Assembly: GCA_032622095.1 (NCBI GenBank)
Contig: CP136067.1
Coordinates: 60,026,893 to 60,090,892, forward strand
Length of the DNA: 64,000 nucleotides
Reading direction: 5' to 3'
From: Siphonodentalium dalli
Lineage: Eukaryota; Mollusca; Scaphopoda; Gadilida; Siphonodentaliidae
Part shown: positions 44,457 through 57,190 of the stretch, piece after piece
Numbering within the stretch: position 1 is the stretch's first letter
Layout: every line of letters begins with the position of its first letter
Made by a program: the position numbers and the translations under genes
The notes under the pieces: model-generated
Seen by the model: the letters and a program-made list of their open reading frames with translations, nothing else
Told to the model about the DNA's origin: nothing
Databases searched by the model: none

Positions 44457-44700
44457 GAATGTAATTGAAAATGTAATTGAAAATGTAATTGAAAATGTAA
44501 TTGAAAATGTAATTGAAAATGTAATTGAAAATGTAATTGAAAATGTAATTGAAATGTAATTGAAATTACACCCTTTTCTCAGTGTAATTAATTACATTCA
44601 ATTACATGTAATTGAAAAAACCTTCAATTACAAATTACATCCAATTACTTGGGAAAATGTAATTAATTACATTCAATTACAATTACAAATTACAATTACC
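44457..44700. repeat. GAAAATGTAATT 12-bp tandem and GTAATT foldback
   Basis: About nine head-to-tail copies of GAAAATGTAATT to ~44565, followed by inverted TTACATTCAATTAC and direct TGTAATTGAA words, so the whole tract can fold back on itself. Confidence 0.9.
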
Positions 44701-47220
44701 CCAACCCTGCTAGTTAGTTAATTAGTTAGTCACAATCACTTCTTCTGGGGACAAATGTGCGACAAATTAATGGATCGAATTTCCGGTTCGATTATGAAAC
44801 ACAAATATGTCGGTTGATATGTGGGAGGTTATATCGTCTGTGGTATTTGAGTGTCGATGCACTTCTGATCCGGGTAATCGATGAGGATAGTATCAATCTG
44901 ATAGCATGTCATGTCTGCATTTGTCGCGAACAAACGATAAAATTGCCTGATATTGCGATTTATGGATTCTGTGCATGCATGTCTCGGTGTACATTTCGTG
45001 ACATATGCGATCGTATTACAGCTTCGTTTTATGACTTCTGTCCCTGGTTCCTATGTACCCGGACTGTCTTTAGGTACGTGAGCCTCTACCTCAATTGTTC
45101 ATTTCTGAGTGCTGCAACATATGGTTACGACCACCGCCGGTAACCGGAATGGTTATAGCAGAGGATAGGCTTATAGCAGAGGAAACAAAAATGCATGTTT
45201 TCACACCGCTCTTGGTAGCCCAAACATCCACAAAGTTATTTCACTCTTACATTGATCAACCATTATCATATTTCCAGCTGCACTGAAATTATTTTGAGAC
45301 ACCAAACCCGCCAATTTTGCGTGATTATTTGATCCAGAATACACTTAGAACCTTATTATAGAGAATGGCTTGTGCATTTCAATGGCATCAACAAGTCTGA
45401 GTAGAGCATCTCATCAGTTCGCTGTGGCAAAAAAAAAGATGTCGTCACTTTCTTAATTTGTGAGCGTGTTATATAGTAAACCTGTCGGGTTGTAGCAACT
45501 GCCATACATATAATTCGATGGGAGCGGGTTATAGGAATTCTACCCGCTCTGTCGAATATTTCAGTGAATCGATCTTGCATCAAAATCGCATAACACGCAC
45601 TTGTCCAGCTGCTTCCAATATGGCTCTTGTAACTTGGGAGGATGAATAACCAAACATATATCCGGTGCAGAATAATTCCGATATGGCACGTCGATATGGC
45701 GCTGAAAAAACGTGCACTAATTTTCTTTTTTATAACGTGCGACTTTAACGCAAAACTAATGTTGAAAGAGGGTAGGTGTCTTTTTGTGAACGGAAAAAAA
45801 ATGCATATGTAATAATTGGCTTGCTCAAGATATGTACACAAAATATGGTTATTTTCTTGTTATTTCTCCCATAACTAACATTATATTATGCTTGCAAACA
45901 TGTCATTTTGATGCTTGCTATGTTATTTCTATGAATGAATAGATTTGGAATGTGATTGTGACCTTACTCTTCTGAGCTGTCAACACGGTTATTTAAGATT
46001 TGTGAAAAATAATCTCAATTATCACAGAGTTATCATATTTATAAAAAAGACTAATTCTGGTAGACTAGGCAAACATTTCCTTGAAACATCCCATGGCCTT
46101 CAGTTTCATTACACGTCATGCAACAGTGAAAAAATTTGTCTTTAATATGCATATATCTGACAAGGGTCTAATATTGCAATAGCACAGCCAGCGGCCAGTT
46201 GACAGTTACCGATTCATGCAAAGAAATGGTTACATTTTTGATTGCACTGCTTGTGGTGAGGGATTTGGACAAGATCCCTTAACTAAAGCACGCAAAAGCA
46301 ATAGAACCCAAAAGGTAACCCATTCTCTCGAATTTAAATCATGCAGTAGCCGGTAACTTTCAACATTCGGTACTATTGTAAGATTGTGCAAGGACGAGAG
46401 TGTAGCTTATATGTTTATATAAATAATTAGGTTAATCAAAATTGTTAATAATATCAAAAGAACACGAAACAACAGCCATTTTGTTTCATATCAGCTATTA
46501 GAGTTCTTGTATATCTTGTTCAATGTCTTGTTTTTTTTAAATATAAAACTGATGTTCTGGTATAAATAGCTGCATTTCTTAGGTTGTTTTTGGAACACGT
46601 GGTAATTTTCAATTCAGAGAGTTACTTCAACGTTGTCTTATTTATAGAAATATACGTTTAGTGTTATGACTTATATCTTGTGGCATGGACCTGTGATTTG
46701 TACATAGGCAGAAACCTGTTGTTTTTTTTTCCTGTTCGATCTCGTCACCACCACCAACGTTTGATGAAAAACGATAAACAAAATAGCAAGATAAGACAAA
46801 GGGTGTGAAATGTTTTTAAATAACCATGTAGTGCAGCGGCCAAACGCTAAAAGTGGTCGGGTACCTCTACCCACGGTAGAACAAGTTGAATTAAAATTTG
46901 TTTGATGGAGAAATATATACTCTTGACGAAAACGATAGTGAAAAATTACGGAATTGGTGGTGGCTATTGTCAAATCGACGATGAACGATACCCACCAGTG
47001 AATTTTTCCAGAAATTAACGACTTTGGTAAAGCAAGCCCTGCGGTTATGTCCTAACTTATTTGCCAACATTGATGGTGTTAAAATTACTACATCATACTA
47101 TATCTCTACTTGATATGCAAAAAGTGTTGGTTGATTTAGATTTGCCTGCCATTTGGAGCCGAAACGCTTATTTGTTTGCTGAAAAATAGCTCTTTTTCAC
47201 AAAAATATTATTTGTCAAAC
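44701..47220. other. No gene recognised
   Basis: Open frames of 128 codons (44757-45143, plus) and 161 codons (45356-45841, minus) have unusual Cys/Ile-rich compositions, no motif and no supporting context. I treat both as chance. Confidence 0.4.
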
Positions 47221-47224
47221 ATTA

Positions 47225-47720
47225 TCATTCAAACGAAATGTTTAATCCATATGGTGTAGTAGTTATCTGACAAGCATACGAAGAAAGAATTTAACAGAAA
47301 TTTCGAACGGTTTGCGAGATACTGGATTTAGCTATCCCTCCCCCAAACACGTTTTTGGTCGAAAAACTTACATATTTTTGATAACGGCTTTACAAACATT
47401 TTCTAATTGATCTTAATGGGACCCAAAATTAATCTCGTACGGAAAGTTTTGTCCAGAGATACCGTTTAATTGATTACAGATGGGTTCGGGCTTCCAAACC
47501 TCCAGTTACAACAACAAAATATTTTATTGATAACAGCTAATTCTGCATGCATTATAACATCGATTTTATAGTACTAAAATATTTGTTATAAACAACACAT
47601 GACCAACTATATAATTAATATGGCTCAGTAGTTATCTGGACATCACAAGTAGAAAGAATTTGACAGAAATTGTGAACGGTTTGCCAGATATTGGATTTAC
47701 CGAACTCGTTTTTGTTAACT
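47225..47720. repeat. Diverged tandem pair, ~365-bp spacing
   Basis: AGTAGTTATCTGACA...GAAAGAATTTAACAGAAATT and CGAACGGTTTGCGAGATACTGGATTTA at about 47256-47334 recur with changes at about 47622-47698. Confidence 0.7.
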
Positions 47721-48060
47721 GAGGGTGTGGACAAAATGGTAGTATTATCCGGAAATACGCATGCATCTGTTATGGTTAAATGGTTCCCGAAAGCCTATGC
47801 TGCCCGGGGGCTAATAGGCGTACCCTTGCAACCCCCTGGGACTTAACTTTACCCCACTCATTTTGTTCCTTATTATGTCCTTCAACTTTTAAGCAATGTT
47901 AACAAGAAGAAAAAAGTGGCCGTATAGACGTTTTTAGACTAGGACCTAAGTCAGTTGGATGCAAATTATAGCGGGAAATCCAGTAAAATGTATACAAATG
48001 TATATATTTTCGAGAAGATAAGACATAATGACACTTTTATAGGGAAAAATTGAAACTCCA
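47721..48060. other. No feature seen
   Basis: Non-coding; no repeat recognised. Confidence 0.4.
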
Positions 48061-48455
48061 TATCCAATATGGCTGCCAAAATGGCCGCCAGAAGTTGAAA
48101 ATATGACGTTTTCTCACTTATATCTTCTAGATCAGTTTATTCTGTTTGGAACTGGTTGAGAAATTTGACTTTATTTTGTATTGTGTATATTATCTAATCA
48201 CTGGAACAATGAAATGTGCAATTATTGGGGTCCTAGCCCCTAAGCTTCCGATCCATCAAGAAATCGATTTTACAGAATGCGGTATAAAATTTCACAAAAA
48301 ATTACAATTGGGATTCTAGTCATATTTCAACAAGAAATGAACAGAACTTTGTAATGTAATCGAGGTTTATCATTACCTATGAATATTCCAACTTATTGGA
48401 ACCAAAATTGTGACTTTGGCTCAAAATGGCTGCCAAAATGGCCGCCACAATATGG
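48060..48455. repeat. ATGGCTGCCAAAATGGCCGCC repeat cluster
   Basis: The same core word occurs near 48070 and near 48426, each with GAAAT/GAAAC-rich flanks. Related words occur at 17351, 18000-18350, 48755 and 53100-53970. Confidence 0.6.
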
Positions 48456-49146
48456 AAAATGGTACATATTGCCCCAGCGTGCCCTGCAATCGCTTACAAT
48501 TTGTGGTTGATATATACAATTGGCTATTCTGCCTTCTATACATTGAATTCTAACATGTCTGGTGCATCGTGGTTAATTTTTTCTATTGTCACCACTGATA
48601 TCACAAGAAATATTGGATTTTTCTCTCACAAAAAATCACTTTTCAGGTTTGGACAATTTTTTCAAGTAAAATGTAACTACATTTGGTATGAATGGTGTTT
48701 ATTGTTTTGGTCCATCTTTAATGTGTCACACTGCGGTGTTTATAGTCCAAATTGCTCAAGATGGCTTCCAAAATGGCAACCAAAATTAGTAAAAAGTTCA
48801 TTTTTTACATATATCCCGAAAATTATTCTCTGCGTTTTCCGAAAAGGTAGCAAATTGTGACTCACTTGGTTGTTGTACATGTTAGATAATTAACTGACAA
48901 CTACATGTTCTATTCTGGTTGTCCCAGTTCCGTATGTGGCATGACAAATACATTTTAAAGTTGGAGTATGGAATTTTGCCGAGAACCACTTTTGTGATTC
49001 TGGCCATATTATTGAAAGGAAATCGGCAGAACTTTGAAACGGAACTGAGATGAACCACAATCTTTGGCTATTCTGGCCCATTAGGATTAAAAAATAATCA
49101 ACTGGATACAGGGTGGATGCCAAGATGGCAGCCAGGGATTTAATGT

Positions 49147-50080
49147 ATGATCATATGTGAGGTGAATAGGTATACAGGGAGTTATTGTATGGTCATGAAT
49201 GTTGTGAATAGGCACACAATGAGTGACTATATGACTATAAGTGGGGTGTTCATGGTGAGATGTATAGATATACCAGGAGTGGCTCTATGGTCATGTGTGA
49301 GGTCAATCAGTATACATGGTGCGGCTACGGTGTATGGTTGTTTGTACCCAGTACGGGTGTGCCAGATGTAGCTATGTGGGCATTGGTGTTGTGAATGGAT
49401 ATAACGAGTCCCTGGAGTAAGCTGGATGGTCATTGACCAGCGTGTGGGTATATAGGGAGTGCCCTTTTGGTAACGGGCGGGTTGTGTATTTTTATATATG
49501 TTGTGGTTGTATTAACATTGTTGGGTATATAGGTAGTAGCTGTATGATCATGTATGGCATGTATTAGTATAGAGTGAGTTGCTGAATTGCCATGCATGAG
49601 GTGTATATGCAAGTATGGATGGTATGAGTGGTCATGTGTGCGGGTATTGTTATATCGGGAAGGGCTGACTGGACATTGGTGAGGAGTATATGTATACCTT
49701 GATTTAATCTATGGTCATGGATGGGCTGTATATGTATATATCGAGTGGTTCTATGACTATGTTGTGGCGAATAGGTATACAGATAGTGACTGTATGGTCA
49801 TGGTGAGGTGAATATGTATACAAGGAGTGAGTGTATGATCCTGGATGTGGTGAATATGTATACAGGGAGTGACTATATTCCCATGTGTCAGGTGCAGGAG
49901 AATACATGGTGTTCCCGCATGGTGAATCTTGACTGTATGGTCATTGTGTGGTGTGAAAGGGTACAACAAAGTATGGCCGTATGATCATGGGTCAGGTGTA
50001 CGTGTATACAGTGGGTGACTATATTGTCATGTGTGTGGTGTTTATGTAAATATGGAGTGACTATGAGGTAATGGGTGGGT
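49147..50080 (+). repeat. Minisatellite, left arm of foldback
   Basis: Variable units of about 40-50 bp with the theme GTATACAGGGAGTGACTATATGGTCATG then GGTGAATA, split here as GTATACAGGGAGTGAC and TATGGTCATG. About 20 units. Confidence 0.85.
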
Positions 50081-50211
50081 ACATGTGAAACCGTTGGTGT
50101 TTATCGCTTGTCACAATAACTCAAGGATATATTAATCAATAGAGATAATAGAGGTAATGTCAGAGAGTTCTCCATCTTGATGTTGTTCATGTACATTGGA
50201 GGAAATTGATA

Positions 50212-50979
50212 GCCACACATTACCACTTAGTCACTCCATATATACATAAACACCACACACATGACAATATAGTCACCCACTGTATACACGTACAACTGAC
50301 CCATGACCTTGCAGCCATACTTGGTTATACCCGTATACACCACAAATGACCATACAACAATGAGTCACATTGCAGGCACACCTGGTATAGTCCTACACAT
50401 GACCCATAGCCATATAGTCACTCCCAATATACATATTCACCACATTTCATGATCATCCTTGTATAACATTCACCTCACCATTGGCCATACGGTCACCCCC
50501 TGCTTACCTATTCTCCACACCATGGCCATATAGTCATTCAAGATATACATAAACACCACAACAATGACCATATAGTCACTCCAGGTATACATATGCACCT
50601 CACCAATGACCATATAGCCACTTGCTTCATGCACATACCCTCACCCATGACACCAGGTATACTCCTTCACCTGGACTATGACCATAAAGTCATCCCATGT
50701 GTACCTATTCAAAACATGCATGCCTGATCATGGTCAATCCTTGTATACATATTCACCCCACATTGACCATAAGTCACTTCTTGTATACGTCACATCATAG
50801 CCAAATAGCCACTCAAGATATACTAATACACCAATTATACTAATACACCTGACACATGGTAATATAGTCACTCCATGTATACATATCCACATTCAGGATC
50901 ATAGTCACTCCTTGTATACCTATTCATCTCACCCTTGACCTTGTATGCCTATTCACGTCAATAATCACCATACAGTAAC
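50212..50979 (-). repeat. Minisatellite, right arm of foldback
   Basis: Reverse-complement units of the left-arm array (CATGACCATATAGTCACTCC, TATACATATTCACC). About 17 units. Confidence 0.85.
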
Positions 50980-51414
50980 TCCAACTTTAAAATTGATTTG
51001 GCATGCCCCATACGGAACTGGGACAATCGGAATAGAACATGTAGTTGTCCGTTAATTATCTAACACATATAATAACCAAGTGAGTCACAATTTGCTTCCT
51101 TTTCGGAAACGCAGAGAATAATTTTCGGGATATATGTAAAAAATGAACTTTTTACTAATTTTGGTTGCCATTTTGGAAGCCATCTTGAGCAATTTGATCT
51201 ATAAACACCGCAGTGTGACACATTTAAGATAGCCCAAAACAATAAACACCATTCACACCAAAGGTAGTTACATTTTACTTGAAAAAATTGTCCAAACCTG
51301 AAAAGAGATTTAAAATTGGATTTTCCCATAACAAATCCTAACAAATAACTAGCCTCAAGTCTTTAAAATTGGATTTTCCGTACGTTATACCCCACAAGTC
51401 ATGCAAACAAAAGA

Positions 51415-51520
51415 TCGCACCTCACAAGTACCCTGTGGTGCGTACGGACGGACAGACGAACGGACGGACGGACACCGGCTATTTTAATAGTCCCCCGAAA
51501 AACAATTCTGGGGACAAAAA
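51415..51520. repeat. GGACGGAC-type interspersed repeat end
   Basis: GTACGGACGGACAGACGAAC and further GGAC units, then ACCGGCTATTTTAATAGTCC and a CCCC..GGGG inverted part. It has the shape of a short interspersed repeat terminus. Confidence 0.5.
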
Positions 51521-52383
51521 GGATCAGCAGCCATACCCACAAGCTACCTGCATCATAATGTAGCATATATGCTACAAAGATGCATGCACAGCGGGACATT
51601 TTCTAACTCTATTGTAATTATATAATTTTCTATCTGCAGTATGTTCCAATAACCAATGATAAGTAGAATATTTACGAACGACTGATTACGTGGCAAAAAC
51701 GAGACTCCCGAATTCAAACTTTTCCTCACAAAGATGAGTATTTGTTTTGTAATAACGAGCAAGTTATGTTCAATTACTCAGCTTTTTATAACATGAGTAG
51801 GTCCCACAAATTCCATACATATCTACCAGGTATGAACATCATACAATAATACTGGAAAACTGTATACCATTTAAATTACTAGAAGAATTAAATGAACTGT
51901 ATTTTACATCAATGAAAACCATCGAGAACTGAGGGAATTGCTTTTTTGTCAATGCATTTTTCCTTGGCAGAATCCGGATCCACCCGATAATAATTGTGTC
52001 ATAAAAATACATGTTGTGTAAATGTTGGAACTGGGTGTCCCCTTCTCTTGATTAATGCCAAATATAGGTTGTTCCAGTTTATAAGCACGAACACCTATAT
52101 TCATATTACATGTAGTAGTAATAAGTTGTCTTTAAACGTGAAAGCACATGTCAACGATGAAAGCAACAAGCTCTGACGAAAGTAACTATAGGTAAATATA
52201 TATGCGAACGTCTGGCACGGTTACTCGGCAATCAAAATTGTAATTGGTCTTAGAGATATTGAAATCATATACACGTAAATCTCAAATAGTTTTAATTCTA
52301 GAAATATATATTAAGTTCACTTGGACATGGATCAATCTATAATTTCAGGCTCATTTCACAAGTATAATACGAATAGACTTCAC
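51521..52383. other. No feature seen
   Basis: AT-rich, only short open frames. Confidence 0.4.
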
Positions 52384-52490
52384 TATAGTATCTCTTAATA
52401 ACACATTTACACCACTTATGAGTGTCTTCGCGAGTGGGGTAGACCGGCAAACTCACGAGTGGTGTAAATTTATTATTCAGAAATACTATA
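52384..52490. repeat. Hairpin element with 40-bp arms
   Basis: TATAGTATCTCTTAATAAC... (52384-52423) pairs with 52451-52490 with about seven mismatches, around a 27-bp loop. Followed by two copies of GGTATATTTAATTTATACCA (52491-52532). Confidence 0.75.
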
Positions 52491-52539
52491 GGTATATTTA
52501 ATTTATACCAAGGTATATTTAATTTATACCACGATCTCA

Positions 52540-53095
52540 ATAAAACATATTAATCCTTAGATTGCCAGTTTAAATGTAACAATTCCAACTATATAGCCCC
52601 TATTATTCCCACGCCTCTGCTGTCGGTCCAATCGGAAAGGTCCAGAACGTTGCGTAATTGCGTACTAATTTCCACCAGGAAAATTTAAATGAAATAGTAT
52701 AAACTGCTGAAATTGAATGTTATGATTGGTCAAATGTTCAGGTCAACTCTTTGTAGTGCGTACTGTTGAAATATACCGTTCCATTGGAAAATGCATATGG
52801 AATCTATATTCGCAAAATAGCGATTTATACCCAAAGTACCAAATAAGGCTACTGCTTATTCCGTCGATTTTCACATAATTATAGTCCAGGAGATATTTGT
52901 CGACATCTCCACCATAGGACTCAACTTGCAATGACCCCACTAATTTTCTTCCTTAACGTCTCCTCTATTTTTTTTTGCTGATGTTAACAAGAAAAAAATG
53001 AATATGCCGTATCATTGTTCCCTATCCACATATATATATAATTCGCGTAACAATAACGCCCAATGTAAGAAAGGAAAGTAATTTATGCGGTTTTT
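52540..53095. other. No feature seen
   Basis: No recognisable coding region. Confidence 0.4.
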
Positions 53096-53990
53096 TTCTT
53101 CAAATGTATGCCGCCATTTTAGCCGCCATCTTCGATTTGAGAGTCAATTTATTACTTCACCTCAGTATTTCCAACTCAACTGTAGGCATGGCTGTTGTCA
53201 AAACGCCCAATGATGTGAATATGAGTGATTTTCGATGATTTTTTTAAATCTGTCCGACATTGTGGGTGCCATTTTGAATTTGGGGGACTTTTTGTTGGAT
53301 GTGATATAAGGAGTGTACTTCGCCCCAGTGTTCCCAATTCACAACAGTAAGCATCAGTCATTTTCGGCGATTTTTCAATTTACTGAAATAAGTTGAGTAG
53401 TATCACCCAAATCCAAGATGGCGGCCAAAATGGCCACCATCTTGGATTTGGGTGATATTACACAACTCAGATATAAGAGGAACCCTTGCCCGCCTATCTC
53501 ATACACACCTATATATGTGCTTGGTTGAGTTATAATAACACCAACATCCACTGGTTCGAAACAGGCATAGCGTTATCAGCGTTGATTCGGCTTTGACCGG
53601 TTGATACCGGCATTTGGAAAAACGTGATACTTTTACTAAAGTATCCGGCTAGGAATGTATATGATGGTCTCATTATTTTGTGTGTCAATGATTCTTCTAT
53701 ACGAGAAATGTATAAAAGCACACCAAGATGCCCATGTTTTGGCACAGACAAACGATAGTTGGTGAAATGGAAAACATTTCACATTTTGGACGCCATCTTG
53801 GCCGCCATATTGGATTTTGGTGTCGATGGTTTGGCTATATTGTAAGGGTTGTATATTAGCATAACAAATCGAGCGGAAAACAAGACCGCATGTGATACTA
53901 TCTTTATTATAATGGGGATCAAAGAGATCTGGTACATATTAAGCAAAATGGCCGCCATGATGGACGCCAACTTGTCTAAAGTCACAATTT
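53096..53990. repeat. Cluster of AAGATGGCGGCC-type words
   Basis: At least six occurrences of CCGCCAT(C/T)TT or its complement, some as part of the palindrome at 53401-53457, in otherwise diverged sequence. The word AAGATGGCGGC equals the published YY1 consensus, but here it is a repeat component. Confidence 0.55.
53401..53457. repeat. Near-perfect 27-bp-arm palindrome
   Basis: TATCACCCAAATCCAAGATG GCGGCCA (53401-53427) and its inverted copy (53431-53457) have one mismatch and a 3-base loop. Confidence 0.9.
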
Positions 53991-55014
53991 TTTTTCTTGT
54001 TAACATCCGAAAAACAAAATTAGAGGAGACATTAAGGAAGACAATTTTTGCTGTGAAGTCCTGGGGTGTGCAGAGGTCGACCAATATATCATGGACTAAT
54101 ATAGTTAAATGTTCGATCGTGATATAAATTCCCCATCGTCTATTTTAACGAGTTTCAACTTTTATTTGAATAGTCACAGGCGGGATAAATTGCTTCGTTT
54201 TAATTGGAATGATAATGGGAACATTTGAATTTGCTTGTGTGGAATGGTGGCATGATAATGATTATGATAACTAAGTTATTCTCGCTCTATGGTGTATGCT
54301 GCCTCGGCGTATTCTTTGATGGCGTGTGCATGCATGCGCCCATCGTATGTAATGGCGGTGCAATGGAGCCATATTTCATTATTAACGAGGGTGAGTATAC
54401 CCAGTCCTTCCATTCCACGCGGAGGTATGTCACACAATGACACATATACGTATATTCCGTCCATGACATTTACTTCATTCATCTTCCGAGTGGTAATGGA
54501 ACACATTTGGAGCAGAATCCGAGCTGGATACACCGGGTAACAACTCTCTGTGGGTTTTCATTTCGTCCAATGCAGATATTCGGGCACCCACATTTGGCTG
54601 CTGATGAAAAAAAAAATAAGCATGAACACAGTCATGATATGCACAACTATATAATGTCTCGCCATAATACATTCTATTCATTACCAAAAGCATAACCTTC
54701 TCATTTTCCTCTGAAGTAATGTTTACCTGTATAGTAGTTTTCGCTAGAATACGAAGAAACGAACAAGGACATTTTCACCGAAAGCGAGTAATCACCAGAA
54801 ATTTAAACTTGAGATAAACAAAATTAACTTTGAGCTCAAAATTTCTATTGTGAACTCCAAAATATAACTTCTACATCGAACGAGAAATTTTATATTCGAA
54901 TTATAAATATTAACTTGAAACTCGAAATTTTGCTTCGAAGTCGGAACTATTATTATAAATTTCATTTTTGTGACAGAATTTAACTGCTGCCTCAGAATTT
55001 TATATATATATATC
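53991..55014. other. No gene recognised
   Basis: 54270-54540 has several overlapping open frames of 60-85 codons on both strands without motif. 54790-54990 is an AT-rich, weakly repetitive tract of AACTTxxAxCTCxAAATTT words. Confidence 0.4.
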
Positions 55015-55475
55015 TTTATTATATGGCTGTAATTATTTTCACTAAATACCAGCATTGTTTGGTGATAGTTTTCCGATAAATCGGATCATGATAGTATCGT
55101 GATACGATTCCATATCGTGTCTGAATCAGAACGAGGCTCCGGAAATGTCTTCAATTGAGAAATTTCTTCTTGAAATTGTTGTTGATTAAATTGTTGCGAT
55201 TCGTTCATTAAATTTGAATTCAACTTATCACCTTTTTCGCAATAAAAGTTCAGAGGTTGTTTGAAATAATTAAGTTCAATTGGTCATATAATAAACATAT
55301 TATTACTACAGTGAAGTGATCCGAGTCTCCACATCACGTCTCGTTGAGAAGGTGAGATCACGGATCAGACTCGCAGCCTGCGAAAGCTCGTCTGATCCGT
55401 GATCTCACCTTCTCGACTCGGCGTGATATGGAGATTCAGATCACTTCACTGTAGTGATAATCTCTATGTATATCG
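55015..55475. repeat. Dispersed repeat E, copy 1, with hairpin
   Basis: Matches 56750-57190 in the same orientation (ATTTTCACT.AATACxA.TTG, GGATCATGATAGTATCGTGA, TGTTGCGATTCGTTCATTAA, AACATATTATTACTACAGTG). The right part (55308-55458) is a hairpin with about 62-bp arms. Confidence 0.85.
55308..55458. repeat. Hairpin within repeat E copy 1
   Basis: CAGTGAAGTGATCC...GGTGAGATCACGGATCAGA pairs with TCTGATCCGTGATCTCACC...GATCACTTCACTG around a short CTCGCAGCCTGCGAAAGCTCG loop region; few mismatches. Confidence 0.85.
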
Positions 55476-56140
55476 ATATTTCGTGTAGTTATATCGACCT
55501 ATTGTATTCCTCCTTCCATGCTCATTACGCATACATCATTTGCAGGCACGCTTGATTAATACCCGTTCATAACTATGGCATACGAAATGCACTCTATAAG
55601 CAACAAATTAAAGATGTTCAATCCGATTGGAATCAGTAAACCACCAGATGCACGTTTTCTATATGCCACAAAATAACAAGATCGGACCCACGAGCCACAT
55701 AATATGAAGTTTTGATATCCAGACATCGACTTTCAAAAGAGGAAGTCTGCACAAGTTTTGAATTTTTCTCAGCATACCAACAAATCCAATGATCACCTCT
55801 TATAAAGAGCGTCAATGCTCTCGTCGCCCAAACTCGGTAGATAATAAAGAGCCATCTCAGTTATAAGCGTTAGTGGTCGTTTCGACGTATAAGAAAATAC
55901 GAATGATTTTGTCGATTTTCGCCATTAATGTGATTCGAATGACGGTGATTTCAACTATTCTCAGGCTCTTAGCTTTGGAAATTCAGAATCATAGTTTATA
56001 GTGACGAATCGGACCATGGATCTAGATGTAGAATACTACACAATTTCATCTATTTCATGCTATGAAACGACACATTTTAGATATTGTGTTTTATTACATT
56101 ATCCTACCCTTATTCCATTCAATAAACCCATTCTATGAAT
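55476..56140. other. No feature seen
   Basis: Non-coding. Confidence 0.4.
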
Positions 56141-56143
56141 TAT

Positions 56144-56350
56144 GATAGATAGATAGATAGATCTTTATTGCGCGACCACAAACAAATACATTTGGGTATG
56201 GCAATATACATGTGCATGTACACATACAGAAAATAAAGAAAACCAAACATATAACATATACAAGCATAAATTCTGAAATATAAAGTTCTTGTCTAGCATT
56301 GGCCCGTTATTGTCACATTATTCGCGTCTTAAATAAGAAGCTGTCTAAAT
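56144..56350 (-). mobile_element. LINE 3'-end fragment
   Basis: On the minus strand the sequence ends GTCGCGCAATAAAGATCTAT followed by (CTAT)n. An AATAAA signal with a tetranucleotide tail is a typical 3' end of CR1/L2-like LINEs. The left limit of the fragment is uncertain and no coding part is present. Confidence 0.5.
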
Positions 56351-56749
56351 AAAATTATCTTCAGTGATATGATATGAAACGTTCGATGGCTTCCAATATT
56401 TTCCAACAGACTCTAATGAATGAAGAGTTGGACAGTTTATTTCATTAAATATACGCCATTAAATACGTCAAAGGGTCTTTATTTATCTGAGACTATTTCT
56501 TTTCACGGGCAAACAACGCACAGTCACGTGAAACGACACCGCAGTCCTTATAGAAGCCGATGTTAAATACGCTTGCTATTGTTCGATTTAAGTATGTTTT
56601 AGCGAGGTTTTTGGTCATGTAATAAATAGAATCTACAAATCGTCCCCTGTTTGAAGTGGAATTTGCAAAACTCGTCCAAAGGCTCGGTCCAGACATAATT
56701 TACTGGACTCGTCTTGTAAATTCGGCTATAAACTGAGGACTCGTTTATT
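56351..56749. other. No feature seen
   Basis: Non-coding spacer between the LINE end and repeat E copy 2. Confidence 0.4.
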
Positions 56750-57190
56750 ATATTACTGTCATTATTTTCACTGAATACTATTGTTTGGTGAATCGGATCA
56801 TGATAGTATCGTGATCTGATTACATATCATGTGTCTGAATCAGAACGAGGCTTCTGAACAATGTTCAATTGAGACATTTCTTCTTAAAATTGTTGTTCTT
56901 GATTAAATTGTTGCGATTCGTTCATTAAATTTGAAATCAACTGATCACCTTTTTCGCAATGAATTTCAGTGGATAGTTGTAATAATTAATTTCGATTAGT
57001 CATATGATAAACATATTATTACTACAGTGAAGTGATCCGAGGCTCCACATCAAGTCTTGTTGAGAATGTAAGATCCCGGATCAGAATCGCAGCCTGCGGC
57101 AGCTGGTATGATCCGGGATCTCACCGTTTAAACTCGGCGTGATTTGGAGAATCAGATCATTTCACTGTGATAATATATATGTATACTGAT
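56750..57190. repeat. Dispersed repeat E, copy 2, with hairpin
   Basis: Direct partner of 55015-55475, about 1.73 kb apart. Its hairpin (57028-57175) is more diverged but still pairs. Confidence 0.85.

Larger units (their letters stand above)
48645..51300. repeat. 2.65-kb foldback (large inverted repeat)
   Basis: Outer arms 48645-48966 and 50980-51300 are inverted copies. Both inner flanks are the same minisatellite in opposite orientation. The innermost arms 49984-50078 and 50212-50308 pair very well around a 133-bp loop. The arms are of unequal total length because the minisatellite arrays differ in copy number. Confidence 0.9.

Noticed and set aside
44757-45143. 128-codon Cys-rich ORF as a secreted peptide gene
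   Set aside because: Cys are irregularly spaced and no signal peptide is visible at the start.
45356-45841. 161-codon minus-strand ORF as a gene
   Set aside because: No domain, odd composition, no promoter or splice context; length is within chance for this base composition.
48426-51344. Two similar predicted proteins (48426-48860 plus, 51060-51344 minus) that look like conserved paralogs
   Set aside because: They are the two arms of one DNA inverted repeat; most differences between them change the amino acid, so there is no sign of coding constraint.
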